64,000 bases of DNA from Ancalomicrobiaceae bacterium S20 (GCA_040269895.1 CP158568.1:682001-746000), one strand, 5' to 3'. Shown: positions 42,861-51,912, counted from the stretch's first letter. The notes: a model not told the origin generated them from the letters alone. Program-made: numbers and translations.

Positions 42861-44015
42861 CTAGCCGAAGACGACGAGCCGCTGCTCGGCGCTGAGTTCG
42901 GCGATCGGGTCGAGGTTGGCGACCACGGTCAGCGCCGGGCTCGCTTCCGGCGCGAGCTCGGCCGCCGCTTCCGCCGAGACCGCGACCACCGTGTTGCCGA
43001 CGGTCACGGTGGTGACGACCGGCGTCGTGGTCTTCGCCTTGCCCTTCTTCGGCGCGGGCGTGGCCGGGGCGAACACGTCGGCCTCGGCCGTCTCGGTCGC
43101 GGACGGCGTTTCCGGCGCGGCGAAAACGTCGGCCTCGCGGGCTTCGGGCTCGACCGGATCGACGGCCGCCGCGAAGTCGGCGTCGCTGACGATCTCTTCG
43201 GCCATGTCGATGCCGCCGATCTCGGGATCGTCGAGGTCGACCGTCGTGGCGTGGGAATCGAGGCCGCCGTCGGTGCCTTCGGCGACGACGTCGTAATCCA
43301 TCAGGTCGTCGACCGCCGACTGGTCGACGCCGCGGCCGGCGAGCTGCGGGCCGTTGAGCAGATGCGCGTCGGGGCGCGTATCCATCGGATCGGCGCCGCC
43401 GGACGTCTGCATGTCCATGACGACTTCGCTGTCGCCGAGACCCCAGATGCCGATCATCGAGTTGATGCGGCTCTCCAGATAGCGCAGCACGGTCACGACC
43501 TTGCGCGTGCGCTGGCCGGTCAGGTCCTGGAACGAGCAGGCGGTGTAGATCTCGGTCGAGCAGGTGTCGAGCTGGTCGCAGAGCGCGTCGTCGACCTTGG
43601 CTTCGCGCAGCGTCCAGGCGAGTTCCTGGATCTTCTCGGCGTTGAGCAGGATGTCGTTGGTCGCCATCTCGGTCTGTTCGACGATGGCGTCGAGCTCGGC
43701 GCTGGCTTCCGAGAAGCGGCCGCCGTGCTCGGTCTCGAGCTTCATGGTGGCGATCTCCTGCTTGGTGCGGGTGATCGCCTCGGCCATGTCGGCGAGGTCG
43801 AGACGGATGCGGTCGATGTCCGGCACCTGCCGCTCGCGCTTGATCGTCTTCTCGAGCCGCTCGAGCGTGTTGAGGATCACGCCGGTGTCCGCGTTGCGGT
43901 TGCGCCGGGCATATTCCTGCAGGAACCAGCGGCCGCGCGCGGTCTCCATGACCGCGGCTTCGATCGCGTCGTAATCTTCGATGGGCATCGGTGTCGCGGG
44001 GACTTCCTTGGCCAT
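42861..44015 (-). CDS. CheZ-like protein phosphatase
   Basis: A 384-residue protein. Residues about 15-215 are a long helical hairpin with the CheZ active-site sequence CSFQDLTGQRTRKVV, giving Asp164 and Gln168 at the same spacing as E. coli CheZ Asp143/Gln147. The C-terminal 170 residues are acidic, Ala/Pro/Thr-rich and probably disordered, unlike classic CheZ of about 214 residues. No che operon is nearby, so the target response regulator (CheY or a CheY-like output) is unknown. Start at ATG 44015; ATG 44030 is also possible. Confidence 0.82.
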   Translation of the reverse strand: MAKEVPATPMPIEDYDAIEAAVMETARGRWFLQEYARRNRNADTGVILNTLERLEKTIKRERQVPDIDRIRLDLADMAEAITRTKQEIATMKLETEHGGRFSEASAELDAIVEQTEMATNDILLNAEKIQELAWTLREAKVDDALCDQLDTCSTEIYTACSFQDLTGQRTRKVVTVLRYLESRINSMIGIWGLGDSEVVMDMQTSGGADPMDTRPDAHLLNGPQLAGRGVDQSAVDDLMDYDVVAEGTDGGLDSHATTVDLDDPEIGGIDMAEEIVSDADFAAAVDPVEPEAREADVFAAPETPSATETAEADVFAPATPAPKKGKAKTTTPVVTTVTVGNTVVAVSAEAAAELAPEASPALTVVANLDPIAELSAEQRLVVFG

Positions 44016-44246
44016 ACGGTCTCGCCTCATCGAAGGGCCCCTGGAGTGTGATCGCTTCGAACGAAATGTTCGAAGTCGGATCGGCACCCCGGATCCGGAG
44101 AGCTGGGGCATGAATTCGCGGCTTTGATGATTCCGTCAAAACCGAGCATGCTCTGATGCGAATCGTCGGGATTTCGCAGTGACGCTACGATACCACCCGA
44201 ATCTTTTCTCGAAGTTTAAGAGTCCGCGAAAGTTCGAGCAATCGAT

Positions 44247-45461
44247 ATGCCGTCGCTTTCAGCACCGTTCCGCATCGCAACAATATATGTCGCGACCTTC
44301 CTGACGTTCGGGATCTACATTCCGTTCTTTCCGGTGTTTCTCGCCGGGCGCGGTCTCGACGCGACCGCCATTGCTGTGATCGTGGCGGCACCGATGGCGC
44401 TCAGGGTCGCGACGGTGTCGTTCCTCGGCACGATCGTCGACCGCTCGACCGACCGGCGGCGCGTGCTGGTCGTCTACAACGGCATCGCGCTCCTCGCTTT
44501 CCTCCTGGTCTGGCCCGCAAACAGCCCGCTCGCGATGCTCCTCGCCATGCTCGCGACGGCGCTGTTCTGGAATGCGGTCAATCCGACCAACGACGCGATC
44601 GCCTCGGTGATCGCCCGGCGCGAGAAGCGCGACTACGGCCGCATGCGCGTCTGGGGCTCGATCAGCTTCGTGGTCGCCAATGTCGTCGGCGGCGCGGTGC
44701 TGGCGCGCACCTCGCCCGAGGCGGTCTATTGGATGATGCTCGGCGGCTTCGTCCTGCAGTTCGCCGCCGCGTTCCTGGCGCCGCATCTGCCGCCCGCGGC
44801 GGACGCGCCGGTCACGCGCGAGCCGTTCTCGGCCGGGCTGAAGCTGCTCGGCGGCGACTGGCGCTTCGTCGGCATGCTGCTCGGCGCCTCGATGATGCAG
44901 GGCGCGCATGCGCTGCTCTACGGCTTTTCCAGCCTGCATTGGCGCGCGCAGGGCTATTCGGGCGATGCGGTCGGCCTGCTCTGGGCGCTCGGCGTCGCCG
45001 GCGAGGTGACGCTGTTCTTCTTAGGGCGACCGCTGACCGGGCCGCTCGGTGCGCGCGGGCTGTTGGTATTCGGCGGGCTCGCGGGGGTGATCCGCTGGTC
45101 CGCCTCGCCGCTCGCCGAAAGCCTGCCGTTCTGGTCGGGGCTGCAATTGCTGCACGCGTTCAGCTTCGCGGCGACACACCTCGGCGTCATGCAGGGCATC
45201 GCAACGACCGCGCCGGAGCGGCATGCGGCGACCGCGCAGGGCCTCTACCTGGCCATCTCCGGCCTGGTCATGACACTCGCGACGCTCGCCTCCGGTCCGC
45301 TCTACCAGCGCTTTGGCGGCGGCGGCTTTCTCGGCATGGCGGTACTCGCGGCGGTCGGCACCGGCGTCGTGCTGGCGGCGATGGAGCCGACCGTGCGCGG
45401 CGGTCGGACGCTTCAGCCCCAGAGGCTCGGCGGCGGCGGCAGCAACGTCGAGCCCTCGTAG
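44247..45461 (+). CDS. MFS transporter, phenylpropionate-permease (HcaT)-like
   Basis: A 404-residue, 12-helix major facilitator of the MFS_1-like/PPP group. It starts FRIATIYVATFLTFGIYIPFFPVFLAGRGLD; the loop 2-3 motif is FLGTIVDRSTDRRRVLVVY, and the signature YGRMRVWGSISFVVANVVGG is typical of the HcaT family. Its last 49 bases overlap the 3' end of the convergent dgcA gene, and the tail RTLQPQRLGGGGSNVEPS is read antisense to dgcA. Substrate unknown. Confidence 0.85.
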   Translation: MPSLSAPFRIATIYVATFLTFGIYIPFFPVFLAGRGLDATAIAVIVAAPMALRVATVSFLGTIVDRSTDRRRVLVVYNGIALLAFLLVWPANSPLAMLLAMLATALFWNAVNPTNDAIASVIARREKRDYGRMRVWGSISFVVANVVGGAVLARTSPEAVYWMMLGGFVLQFAAAFLAPHLPPAADAPVTREPFSAGLKLLGGDWRFVGMLLGASMMQGAHALLYGFSSLHWRAQGYSGDAVGLLWALGVAGEVTLFFLGRPLTGPLGARGLLVFGGLAGVIRWSASPLAESLPFWSGLQLLHAFSFAATHLGVMQGIATTAPERHAATAQGLYLAISGLVMTLATLASGPLYQRFGGGGFLGMAVLAAVGTGVVLAAMEPTVRGGRTLQPQRLGGGGSNVEPS

Positions 45462-46408
45462 ACGATGCCGGGCTCGCGATCGGCGGCGAGCAGCAGCGGG
45501 CCGTCCAGATCGACCACGTCGGCCCCTTGCGCGACGATCACGGCCGGTGCCATCGCGAGCGAGGTGCCGACCATGCAGCCGACCATGACCTTGAAGCCGA
45601 GCGCGCGCGCCGCATCGCGGATCGCCAGCGCTTCGGTCAGGCCGCCGGCCTTGTCGAGCTTGATGTTGACCGCGTCGTAGCGGCCGGCGAGCTCGTCGAG
45701 CTCGCGGGCGACATGCAGGCTCTCGTCGGCGCAGATCGGGATCGGCCGGGCGATCGCCGCGAGCGCGGCGTCCTGGCCAGCCGGCAGCGGCTGTTCGATC
45801 AGCGTCACGCCGGCCGCGACGCAGGCCGAGATGTTCTCCTCGAGCAAGGCGTCGGTCCACGCCTCGTTGGCATCGACGACCAGCCGCGCGTCGGGCGCGC
45901 CGCGGCGGACCGCGGCGATGCGCTCCGCATCGCCGGCGCCGCCGAGCTTGACCTTCAGGAGCGGCCGGTAGGAGGCCGCGGCGGCGGCCTCCATGCTCTC
46001 GGGCGTGCCGAGGCTCAGCGTGTAGCAGGTCTCGAGGGACCGGAGCGTCGGAACGCCGGCCGCGACATGGGCGCGGATGCCGCTGCGCTTGGCCTCCAGA
46101 TCCCACAGCGCGCAGTCGACGGCATTGCGCGCCGCGCCGGGGGGCAGGGCGGCGGCGAGCGCGACCCGGTCGAAGCCGGGATCGTCGAGATGGGCGCCGA
46201 TGCGGCGGACATGCTCGACGACGCCGTCGATCGTCTCGCCGTATCGGGCATAGGGCACGCATTCGCCGCGGCCGACATGGGTGCCGTCGGTGATCGTCGC
46301 CACGACCACCACGGCCTCCGTGCGCGACCCGCGCGAGATGGTGAAGCTGCCCGCGATCGGGAAACGCTCGACCGCGACACCGAGCGACAGGCGCGTGCCG
46401 CCGCTCAC
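45413..46408 (-). CDS. dgcA: N-acetyl-D-glutamate racemase DgcA (dipeptide-epimerase-like enolase superfamily)
   Basis: A 331-residue muconate-lactonizing/enolase superfamily enzyme. The acid/base lysines lie in LLKVKLGG and NIKLDKAGG; the metal ligands are in VVDANEAW, LIEQPLP and CADESLH. The start is GTG 46408, which overlaps the dgcN stop (GTGA). Paired with dgcN, it fits the D-glutamate catabolic route in which DgcN N-acetylates D-glutamate and DgcA racemises it. Read alone it would be called an L-Ala-D/L-Glu (dipeptide) epimerase, which remains the alternative. Confidence 0.85.
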   Translation of the reverse strand: MSGGTRLSLGVAVERFPIAGSFTISRGSRTEAVVVVATITDGTHVGRGECVPYARYGETIDGVVEHVRRIGAHLDDPGFDRVALAAALPPGAARNAVDCALWDLEAKRSGIRAHVAAGVPTLRSLETCYTLSLGTPESMEAAAAASYRPLLKVKLGGAGDAERIAAVRRGAPDARLVVDANEAWTDALLEENISACVAAGVTLIEQPLPAGQDAALAAIARPIPICADESLHVARELDELAGRYDAVNIKLDKAGGLTEALAIRDAARALGFKVMVGCMVGTSLAMAPAVIVAQGADVVDLDGPLLLAADREPGIVYEGSTLLPPPPSLWG

Positions 46409-47430
46409 TGCCCGGCTCCCTTGGCGCCCCAGTGCTTGCCGATCTCCGCGACGATGCCGTCCATGCCGAAGCGGATCGGATCGGTCGCGGGCAGGTCGTG
46501 GAATGCCGCCGCCTCGTCGATGACGCGGCGCGCCTCGGCCTCGCTCAGATGCTCGGTGTTGATCGCGATGCCGACGCAGCGGATCGCCGGGTTGGTCAGC
46601 CGGCCGCAGGTGACCGTGAGGTCGATCACCTCGCGAATCGTCGGCAGCGGATGCTGGACGCCGCGCATCTTGGTGCGCGTGGTCTCGTGGCAGACCACGA
46701 AGGCGTCGGGCTGGGCGCCGTGCAGGAGGCCGAGCGTGACGCCGGCGAAGGAAGGATGGAACAGCGAGCCCTGGCCCTCGATCACGTCCCAATGGGTCTC
46801 GGCGGCGGCCGGCGATACCCATTCGACCGCGCCGGAGATGAAGTCGGCGACGACCGCATCGATGGCGACGCCGCGGCCGGAGATGAACACGCCGGTCTGG
46901 CCCGTGGCGCGGAAGTCGGCATCGAAGCCGGCGGCGCGCATGGCCTTTTCCAGCGCCAGCGCCGTGTACTTCTTGCCGACAGAGCAGTCGGTGCCGACGG
47001 TCAGCAGCCGCTTGCCCGGGCGCTTGGTGCCCTTGCCGGTCGCAAAACGCTCGGTCGTATGGCGCACGTCGAACAGCTTCGTGCCGTGCTTCTCGGCCGC
47101 CGCCTTGATGGCGGGAACGTCCGAGAGCTTGACGTGCAGGCCGGTCGCGACGTCGAGGCCGGCCTCAATCGCGGCGACGATGCTCGCGACCCAGTGATCC
47201 GGCAGCACGCCGCCTGCGTTGACAGCTCCGACGACCATGGTCTTGACGCCGGCGCGCGCGGCTTCCTCGACCGTCATGTCGGGGATCTTCGCGTCCGCGG
47301 CGCAGCCCGGCAGCCGGAACTGGCCGAGGCACCACTCGGGTCGCCAGTCGACGATGCCGAGCGCGGTCTTGGCGGCGAGTGCGTCGGCGACGTCGCCGAG
47401 GAACAGGAGATAGGGATGCCGGATTTCCAT
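46405..47430 (-). CDS. dgcN: D-glutamate N-acetyltransferase DgcN (DUF1611)
   Basis: A 341-residue DUF1611 protein. The P-loop-like motif is TVGTDCSVGKKYTALAL; other hallmarks are ATGQTGVFISGRGVAIDAVVADF and IEGQGSLFHPSFAGVTLGLLHG. The family was linked to D-glutamate breakdown together with DgcA. It overlaps dgcA and is divergent from the Mla operon across a 209-base gap. Probably lets the cell use D-glutamate from peptidoglycan turnover. Confidence 0.87.
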   Translation of the reverse strand: MEIRHPYLLFLGDVADALAAKTALGIVDWRPEWCLGQFRLPGCAADAKIPDMTVEEAARAGVKTMVVGAVNAGGVLPDHWVASIVAAIEAGLDVATGLHVKLSDVPAIKAAAEKHGTKLFDVRHTTERFATGKGTKRPGKRLLTVGTDCSVGKKYTALALEKAMRAAGFDADFRATGQTGVFISGRGVAIDAVVADFISGAVEWVSPAAAETHWDVIEGQGSLFHPSFAGVTLGLLHGAQPDAFVVCHETTRTKMRGVQHPLPTIREVIDLTVTCGRLTNPAIRCVGIAINTEHLSEAEARRVIDEAAAFHDLPATDPIRFGMDGIVAEIGKHWGAKGAGQ

Positions 47431-47639
47431 GGTGCGCTACCCGAAACTGTCATCCGCCGGCCACAGAGTCCGGCCAATCGAGAGCCGTCCCTTGTGAGGG
47501 GGCGGCCCGCCCTGCACATTGGCACCATGATTCATACGGGTCGTCGCCACGGTCCGGCAAGTCGCAGTCGATACGCATCTTTCCAGCCATGCGCGCCGGT
47601 CCCTTCGCTTGGAACGGCCGCCCATCGGATCAGATCGGA

Positions 47640-48800
47640 ATGACCACCGGGGTCGCCATCGCCCGCCGGTCCTTCGCGGACCCGTCGCTGTCGCCCGTTT
47701 CGGTCGACGGCGCGTCGGCCGTCGCGCCGCAGGGCGACTGGGTGATCCAGACCGCGCGCCTCGCGGAGACGGTGGTCGCCGGCCCGGCAGGGCAGGCGGC
47801 GGGCGATCTCGTGCTCGATCTCGGCGGCATCGGCCGGCTCGATACCGCCGGCGCGCTGGTGCTGAACCGGCTGATCTCGGCCCATGCCGAGGCCGGGCGT
47901 CGGGTTCGCGTCGTCAATGTCAGCCAGCCGCATCGCGTACTGATCGAGGCGGTGCGCGACAAGGCGCATCCCGAACTGCCGCCGGCGCCGGCCTTGCCGC
48001 TGTGGCGCAAGCTCCTGACCCGGCTCGGCGAGCGCGGCGTCCGCACCTATGGCGAGATCATCGCCGTGCTCGGCGTGCTCGGCGGCGCGACCACCGCCTT
48101 CGCGCTGTCGCTGATCAATCCGCGCAAGATCCGCTTCATCCCGTTCGTGCACCAGCTCGAGCGCACGGCGCTCAATGCGACGCCGATCATCGCGCTGATG
48201 AGTTTCCTGATCGGCGGCATCATCGCGCAGCAGGGCGCGTTCTACTTCCGCCGCTTCGGCGCGGATCTCTATGTCGTCGACATGGTCGGCGTCCTGGTGC
48301 TGCGCGAGATCGGCGTGCTGCTCACCGCGATCATGGTCGCGGGCCGCTCGGGCAGCTCGTTCACGGCCGAGCTCGGCTCGATGAAGATGCGCGAGGAGGT
48401 CGACGCGCTGCGCGTGATCGGGCTCGATCCGATCGAGGTCTTGGTGGTGCCGCGGGTCGTCGCGCTGATGGTGGCGCTGCCGATCCTGACCTTCATCTCC
48501 AACATCGCCTCGATTCTCGGCGCGGCGCTGGTCTGCGTGCTCTACGCGGGCATCCCGTTCGACATCTTCATGCAGCGGCTCGGCGAGGCGGTGCAGTTCA
48601 AGACCTTCATGGTCGGCATGTGGAAGGCGCCGTTCATGGCGCTGATCATCGGCCTCGTCGCCTGCGTCGAGGGCCTGCAGGTCAAGGGCAGCGCCGAGTC
48701 GCTCGGCACCCAGACCACGCAGTCGGTGGTGAAGGCGATCTTCATGGTGATCGTCGTCGACGGCATCTTCGCCATGTTCTACGCCGCGATCGGGGTCTGA
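47640..48800 (+). CDS. mlaE: MlaE-family ABC permease with N-terminal STAS domain
   Basis: A 386-residue fusion. Residues about 15-105 form a STAS domain (LVLDLGGIGRLDTAGALVLNRLI), replacing the separate MlaB. The MlaE/YrbE permease follows with five to six helices (PIIALMSFLIGGIIAQQGAF, VLREIGVLLTAIMVAGRSGSSFTAELGSMKM, ALRVIGLDPIEVLVVPRV). It moves phospholipids between the inner and outer membranes. ATG 47640 is used; ATG 47589 is a possible earlier start. The mlaF gene starts 3 bases after the stop. Confidence 0.92.
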   Translation: MTTGVAIARRSFADPSLSPVSVDGASAVAPQGDWVIQTARLAETVVAGPAGQAAGDLVLDLGGIGRLDTAGALVLNRLISAHAEAGRRVRVVNVSQPHRVLIEAVRDKAHPELPPAPALPLWRKLLTRLGERGVRTYGEIIAVLGVLGGATTAFALSLINPRKIRFIPFVHQLERTALNATPIIALMSFLIGGIIAQQGAFYFRRFGADLYVVDMVGVLVLREIGVLLTAIMVAGRSGSSFTAELGSMKMREEVDALRVIGLDPIEVLVVPRVVALMVALPILTFISNIASILGAALVCVLYAGIPFDIFMQRLGEAVQFKTFMVGMWKAPFMALIIGLVACVEGLQVKGSAESLGTQTTQSVVKAIFMVIVVDGIFAMFYAAIGV

Positions 48801-48803
48801 GCC

Positions 48804-49610
48804 ATGGCGGCGATCGAACCCTTGCGCCAGACCCCCGATGCCCGGCCGGAGACCCGTGACGTGATCCTGCGCGTCGAGGGCGTCACGGTCGGCTTCGGCG
48901 ACAAGCTCGTGCTGGAAAACCTCGATCTCGACGTCTACCGCGGCGAGATTCTCGGCTTCGTCGGGGCGTCCGGCACCGGCAAGTCGGTGCTCATGCGCAC
49001 GGTGCTCGGGCTCAACCAGCGTCGGGCCGGCCGGGTGGAAGTGTTCGGGCAGGATCTCGACGGCGCCGATCGCGAGACCCGGCTGGCGATCGAACGCTCC
49101 TGGGGCGTCCTGTTCCAGCACGGCGCGCTGTTCTCGTCGCTGACGGTCCGGCAGAACATCCAGGTGCCGATGCGCGAGCACCTGAAGCTCTCCGAGCGGC
49201 TGATGGACGATCTCGCCCGGCTCAAGGTCGAGCTCGTCGGTCTCGCGCCGGATGCGATCGACAAGTTCCCGTCCGAGCTCTCCGGCGGCATGATCAAGCG
49301 CGCGAGCCTCGCCCGCGCGCTGGCGCTCGACCCGGCGATCGTGTTCCTCGACGAGCCGACCTCGGGGCTCGACCCGATCGGCGCGGCGGAGTTCGACGAG
49401 CTGATCGCGACCTTGCGCGACACGCTCGGGCTCACCGTGTTCATGGTGACGCACGACCTCGACAGTCTGGCGACCGTCTGCGACCGTATCGCCGTCCTCG
49501 GCGATCGGCGCGTTCTGGTCGAGGGCACGATGGACACGATGCTTCATTTCGACCACCCGTGGGTGAAGTCCTATTTCCGCGGCGCGCGCGCCAGGGGGAT
49601 CGGGGCATGA
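48804..49610 (+). CDS. mlaF: phospholipid ABC transporter ATP-binding protein MlaF
   Basis: A 268-residue ATPase with Walker A GASGTGKSVLMRTV, Q-loop VLFQHGALFSSLTV, signature LSGGMIKRASLARAL, Walker B IVFLDEPTSGLDPIGA and H-loop MVTHDLDSLATV. LSGGMIKR and FQHGALFSSLTV are diagnostic of MlaF. It energises MlaE. Second gene of the operon. Confidence 0.95.
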   Translation: MAAIEPLRQTPDARPETRDVILRVEGVTVGFGDKLVLENLDLDVYRGEILGFVGASGTGKSVLMRTVLGLNQRRAGRVEVFGQDLDGADRETRLAIERSWGVLFQHGALFSSLTVRQNIQVPMREHLKLSERLMDDLARLKVELVGLAPDAIDKFPSELSGGMIKRASLARALALDPAIVFLDEPTSGLDPIGAAEFDELIATLRDTLGLTVFMVTHDLDSLATVCDRIAVLGDRRVLVEGTMDTMLHFDHPWVKSYFRGARARGIGA

Positions 49611-49715
49611 CCGGCGGGCGACGGCAGTGCATGCGAGCAAGACGGCGCGGCGGCGCCGGAGCCAACGAGGGCAGGCCGGGCGGGGCGACCCCGCAACGGC
49701 CGGAATGAGGAACCG

Positions 49716-50789
49716 ATGGAAACCCGCGCCAATCTCGTGACGGTCGGCCTGTTCGTGCTCGCGGTGATCGCCGCCGGGTTCGTCTCGGTCTACTGGCTGC
49801 TGCGCGGCTCCGACAGCGGGCCGCGCGCGGAGCTGATCATCGTGTTCCCGGGCTCGGTCAGCGGGCTCGTCAACGGCGCCGCCGTGTCGTTCAACGGCAT
49901 CAAGGTCGGCCAGGTGACGCGGCTCTCCTTCGCGCCCGACGATCCGACGCGGGTGATCGCGGCGGTGACGATCGATGCCACGACCCCGGTCAAGCGCGAC
50001 TCGCGCGCCTCGCTCGGCTATCAGGGCCTGACCGGCGTCGCGACCGTGCAGATCTGGGGCGGCTCGGCCGACAGCCCGCCGATGATCCCGATCGAGCCGG
50101 GCAAGAACACGCTCTATGCCGAGCGCAGTTCCGTGCAGGACATCATCGAGGGCGCCCAGCGCGTGCTCGGCAAGGTCGACAATGCCGTCAGCACCATCGA
50201 CAAGGTCGTGCAGGACAATGCCGAGCCGATCAACCGCACGCTGAAGAACGCCGAGACCTTCTCCGACGCGCTCGCCAAGAACTCCGGCAACGTCGAGCGG
50301 TTCATGGCCGACGTCGGCAAGGCGGCGGACGTGCTGTCGAAGACCTCGGGCAAGATCGAGACGCTGGTGGAGGACCTCGACACCGTCGTCAAGTCGATCG
50401 ACCCGAAGCAGGTGTCGGCGATCGTCGAGAACGTCAACAAGGTCTCCGGCGACGTCGCCAAGGCTTCCAGCGAGATCGACGGCGTGATGAAGGACGCCCG
50501 CGCCGCGGCCGGCCGGCTGAAGACGTTCTCGGACGACCTCAACAATGCGCTCGGCGACGTGCGCAAGCTCGTGACGGCGGTCGATCCCGACAAGGTGCGC
50601 GGCATCGTCAACGACGTCGGCGACTTCTCGCATCGGCTCTCGGCGCAGGGCGGTAACATCGACGAGATCGTCGGCCGGGCCAAGACGATCTCGGAGAACC
50701 TGGACAAGTTCTCCAAGGACGTCTCGGCCAAGTCGGAGACTGTGACGAAGATCATCGACGACGCCGGCAAGATCGCCGAGCGGCTCTAG
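49716..50789 (+). CDS. mlaD: MlaD-type MCE protein, ended early by an amber codon
   Basis: One N-terminal membrane helix (LVTVGLFVLAVIAAGFVSVYWLL), an MCE domain at about 40-120 (FPGSVSGLVNGAAVSFNGIKVGQVTRL ... YQGLTGVATVQIWGG), then a long coiled coil. Codon 358 is TAG (50787-50789), giving 357 residues. The same frame continues with convincing coding sequence to 51143, where the stop overlaps the next gene by ATGA. So the full gene is most likely 49716-51143 (475 residues) with a nonsense change. MCE domains form the periplasmic lipid channel; the missing tail is helical. The start has a GAGGA site. Confidence 0.88.
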   Translation: METRANLVTVGLFVLAVIAAGFVSVYWLLRGSDSGPRAELIIVFPGSVSGLVNGAAVSFNGIKVGQVTRLSFAPDDPTRVIAAVTIDATTPVKRDSRASLGYQGLTGVATVQIWGGSADSPPMIPIEPGKNTLYAERSSVQDIIEGAQRVLGKVDNAVSTIDKVVQDNAEPINRTLKNAETFSDALAKNSGNVERFMADVGKAADVLSKTSGKIETLVEDLDTVVKSIDPKQVSAIVENVNKVSGDVAKASSEIDGVMKDARAAAGRLKTFSDDLNNALGDVRKLVTAVDPDKVRGIVNDVGDFSHRLSAQGGNIDEIVGRAKTISENLDKFSKDVSAKSETVTKIIDDAGKIAERL

Positions 50790-51143
50790 GTCGCCTCGCG
50801 ACGGGTCGACGGCATTCTGGCCAAGGTTGACGGGCTGGTCGGCTCCGACGAGGGCAAGGGCCTGTTCGCCAAGGGCTCCGATTTCCTGGTCGAGGCCAAG
50901 GCGGCCGCGACCAGCGTGCGCGAGATGGCCGACACGTTCAAGGAACGCGCCGACCAGATCGCCGGCGGCATCAACAACTTCGCCGGCACCGGCCTGCGCG
51001 AGGTCCGCGGCTTCGTCGCCGAGGGCCGGCGGACGCTCAACTCGCTCGATCGCACGATCGACGAGATCGGCCGCAATCCGCAGCGCTTCCTGTTCGGCGG
51101 CAAGCAGGGCAATGTTCCCGAGTATGCGGGGTCGCGTCGATGA
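50790..51143 (+). pseudogene. mlaD: 3' part of mlaD beyond the in-frame TAG
   Basis: Directly after TAG 50787 the same frame reads VASRRVDGILAKVDGLVG, then GKGLFAKGSDFLVEAKAAATSV and, near the end, EGRRTLNSLDRTIDEIGRNPQRFLFGG, the usual C-terminus of this MCE family. A short separate product could only begin at ATG 50925 or similar and would lack any domain. The ATGA overlap of its end with the following lipoprotein gene shows the original gene boundary. Confidence 0.8.
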
Positions 51144-51850
51144 GCGTCGGTCGGGCTGAAAGAGAGGCGATGGTGCTGGACAACGCGGTCCTTCGAGCGG
51201 GCGCCGGGACGATGTCGGGAGCGGCGGAGCGTGGATCGGGCGCAGGCACTTTGGCCCGGCGGCTCGCCTTGGGCATCGCGCTCGGCGCGACGCTGCTGGT
51301 CGGAGGCTGTTCGGTGCTCGGCGGCGGCTCGACGCCGACCGATACGTTCGACCTGACCGCGCCGCGCGAGGTCGCGGCGCCACGCGGCTCGGCGCTGCAG
51401 ATCCTGGTCCCGGAGCCGGCGACCGATCGGGCCGTCGATACCGACCGCATCGTGGTGCGGCCGAGTGCGACCGAGATCAATTATTTCGCCGGCGCGCAGT
51501 GGTCGGACCGTCTGCCGCGGCTGGTGCAGTCGCGGCTGATCGAGGCGTTCGAAAACTCCAAGCGCTTCCGCGCCGCCGGCCGGCCGGGGCAAGGACTGCT
51601 GATCGACTATCAGGTCGTCGGCGAGATCCGCGCCTTCGAGTACGACGCGGCGGCCAAGGTCGCGCGGGTCGAGTTCTCGGTGAAGCTGATGAACGACAAG
51701 ACCGGCCGCGTGGTGGCGACCTCGGTGTTCAAGGCCGAGACGCCGGTCGCCGGCGACAGCGCCCGCACGGCGGTCGCCGGCTTCGACGCGGCCCTCGCCG
51801 ACGTGCTGCGCCAGGTCGTCGGCTGGACCGCGACCAACGCGGGGCGGTGA
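51140..51850 (+). CDS. ABC-type transport auxiliary lipoprotein (PqiC/ABC_trans_aux-like)
   Basis: The open frame gives 236 residues from ATG 51140. The lipobox LLVGGC places the lipidated Cys at residue 57, so a start at ATG 51212 (MSGAAERGSG) gives a more normal lipoprotein signal. The mature part (IVVRPSATEINYFAGAQWSDRLPRLVQSRLIEAFENS ... LLIDYQVVGEIRAFEYD) is the ABC_trans_aux domain found after Mce operons. It is predicted to sit in the outer membrane or periplasm and complete the Mla/Mce lipid path. A strong terminator follows. Confidence 0.87.
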   Translation: MSVGRAEREAMVLDNAVLRAGAGTMSGAAERGSGAGTLARRLALGIALGATLLVGGCSVLGGGSTPTDTFDLTAPREVAAPRGSALQILVPEPATDRAVDTDRIVVRPSATEINYFAGAQWSDRLPRLVQSRLIEAFENSKRFRAAGRPGQGLLIDYQVVGEIRAFEYDAAAKVARVEFSVKLMNDKTGRVVATSVFKAETPVAGDSARTAVAGFDAALADVLRQVVGWTATNAGR

Positions 51851-51888
51851 GGCGGCGACCTTCGCGATCGCGGGCGGACGAAACAATC

Positions 51889-51912
51889 AAGGGCTCCTCG
51901 CGGAGCCCTTTT
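51889..51912 (+). terminator. intrinsic terminator of the mla operon
   Basis: A 9-bp perfect stem aagggctcc / ggagccctt with a tcgc tetraloop, ending in TTTT, 39 bases after the lipoprotein stop. Confidence 0.88.
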
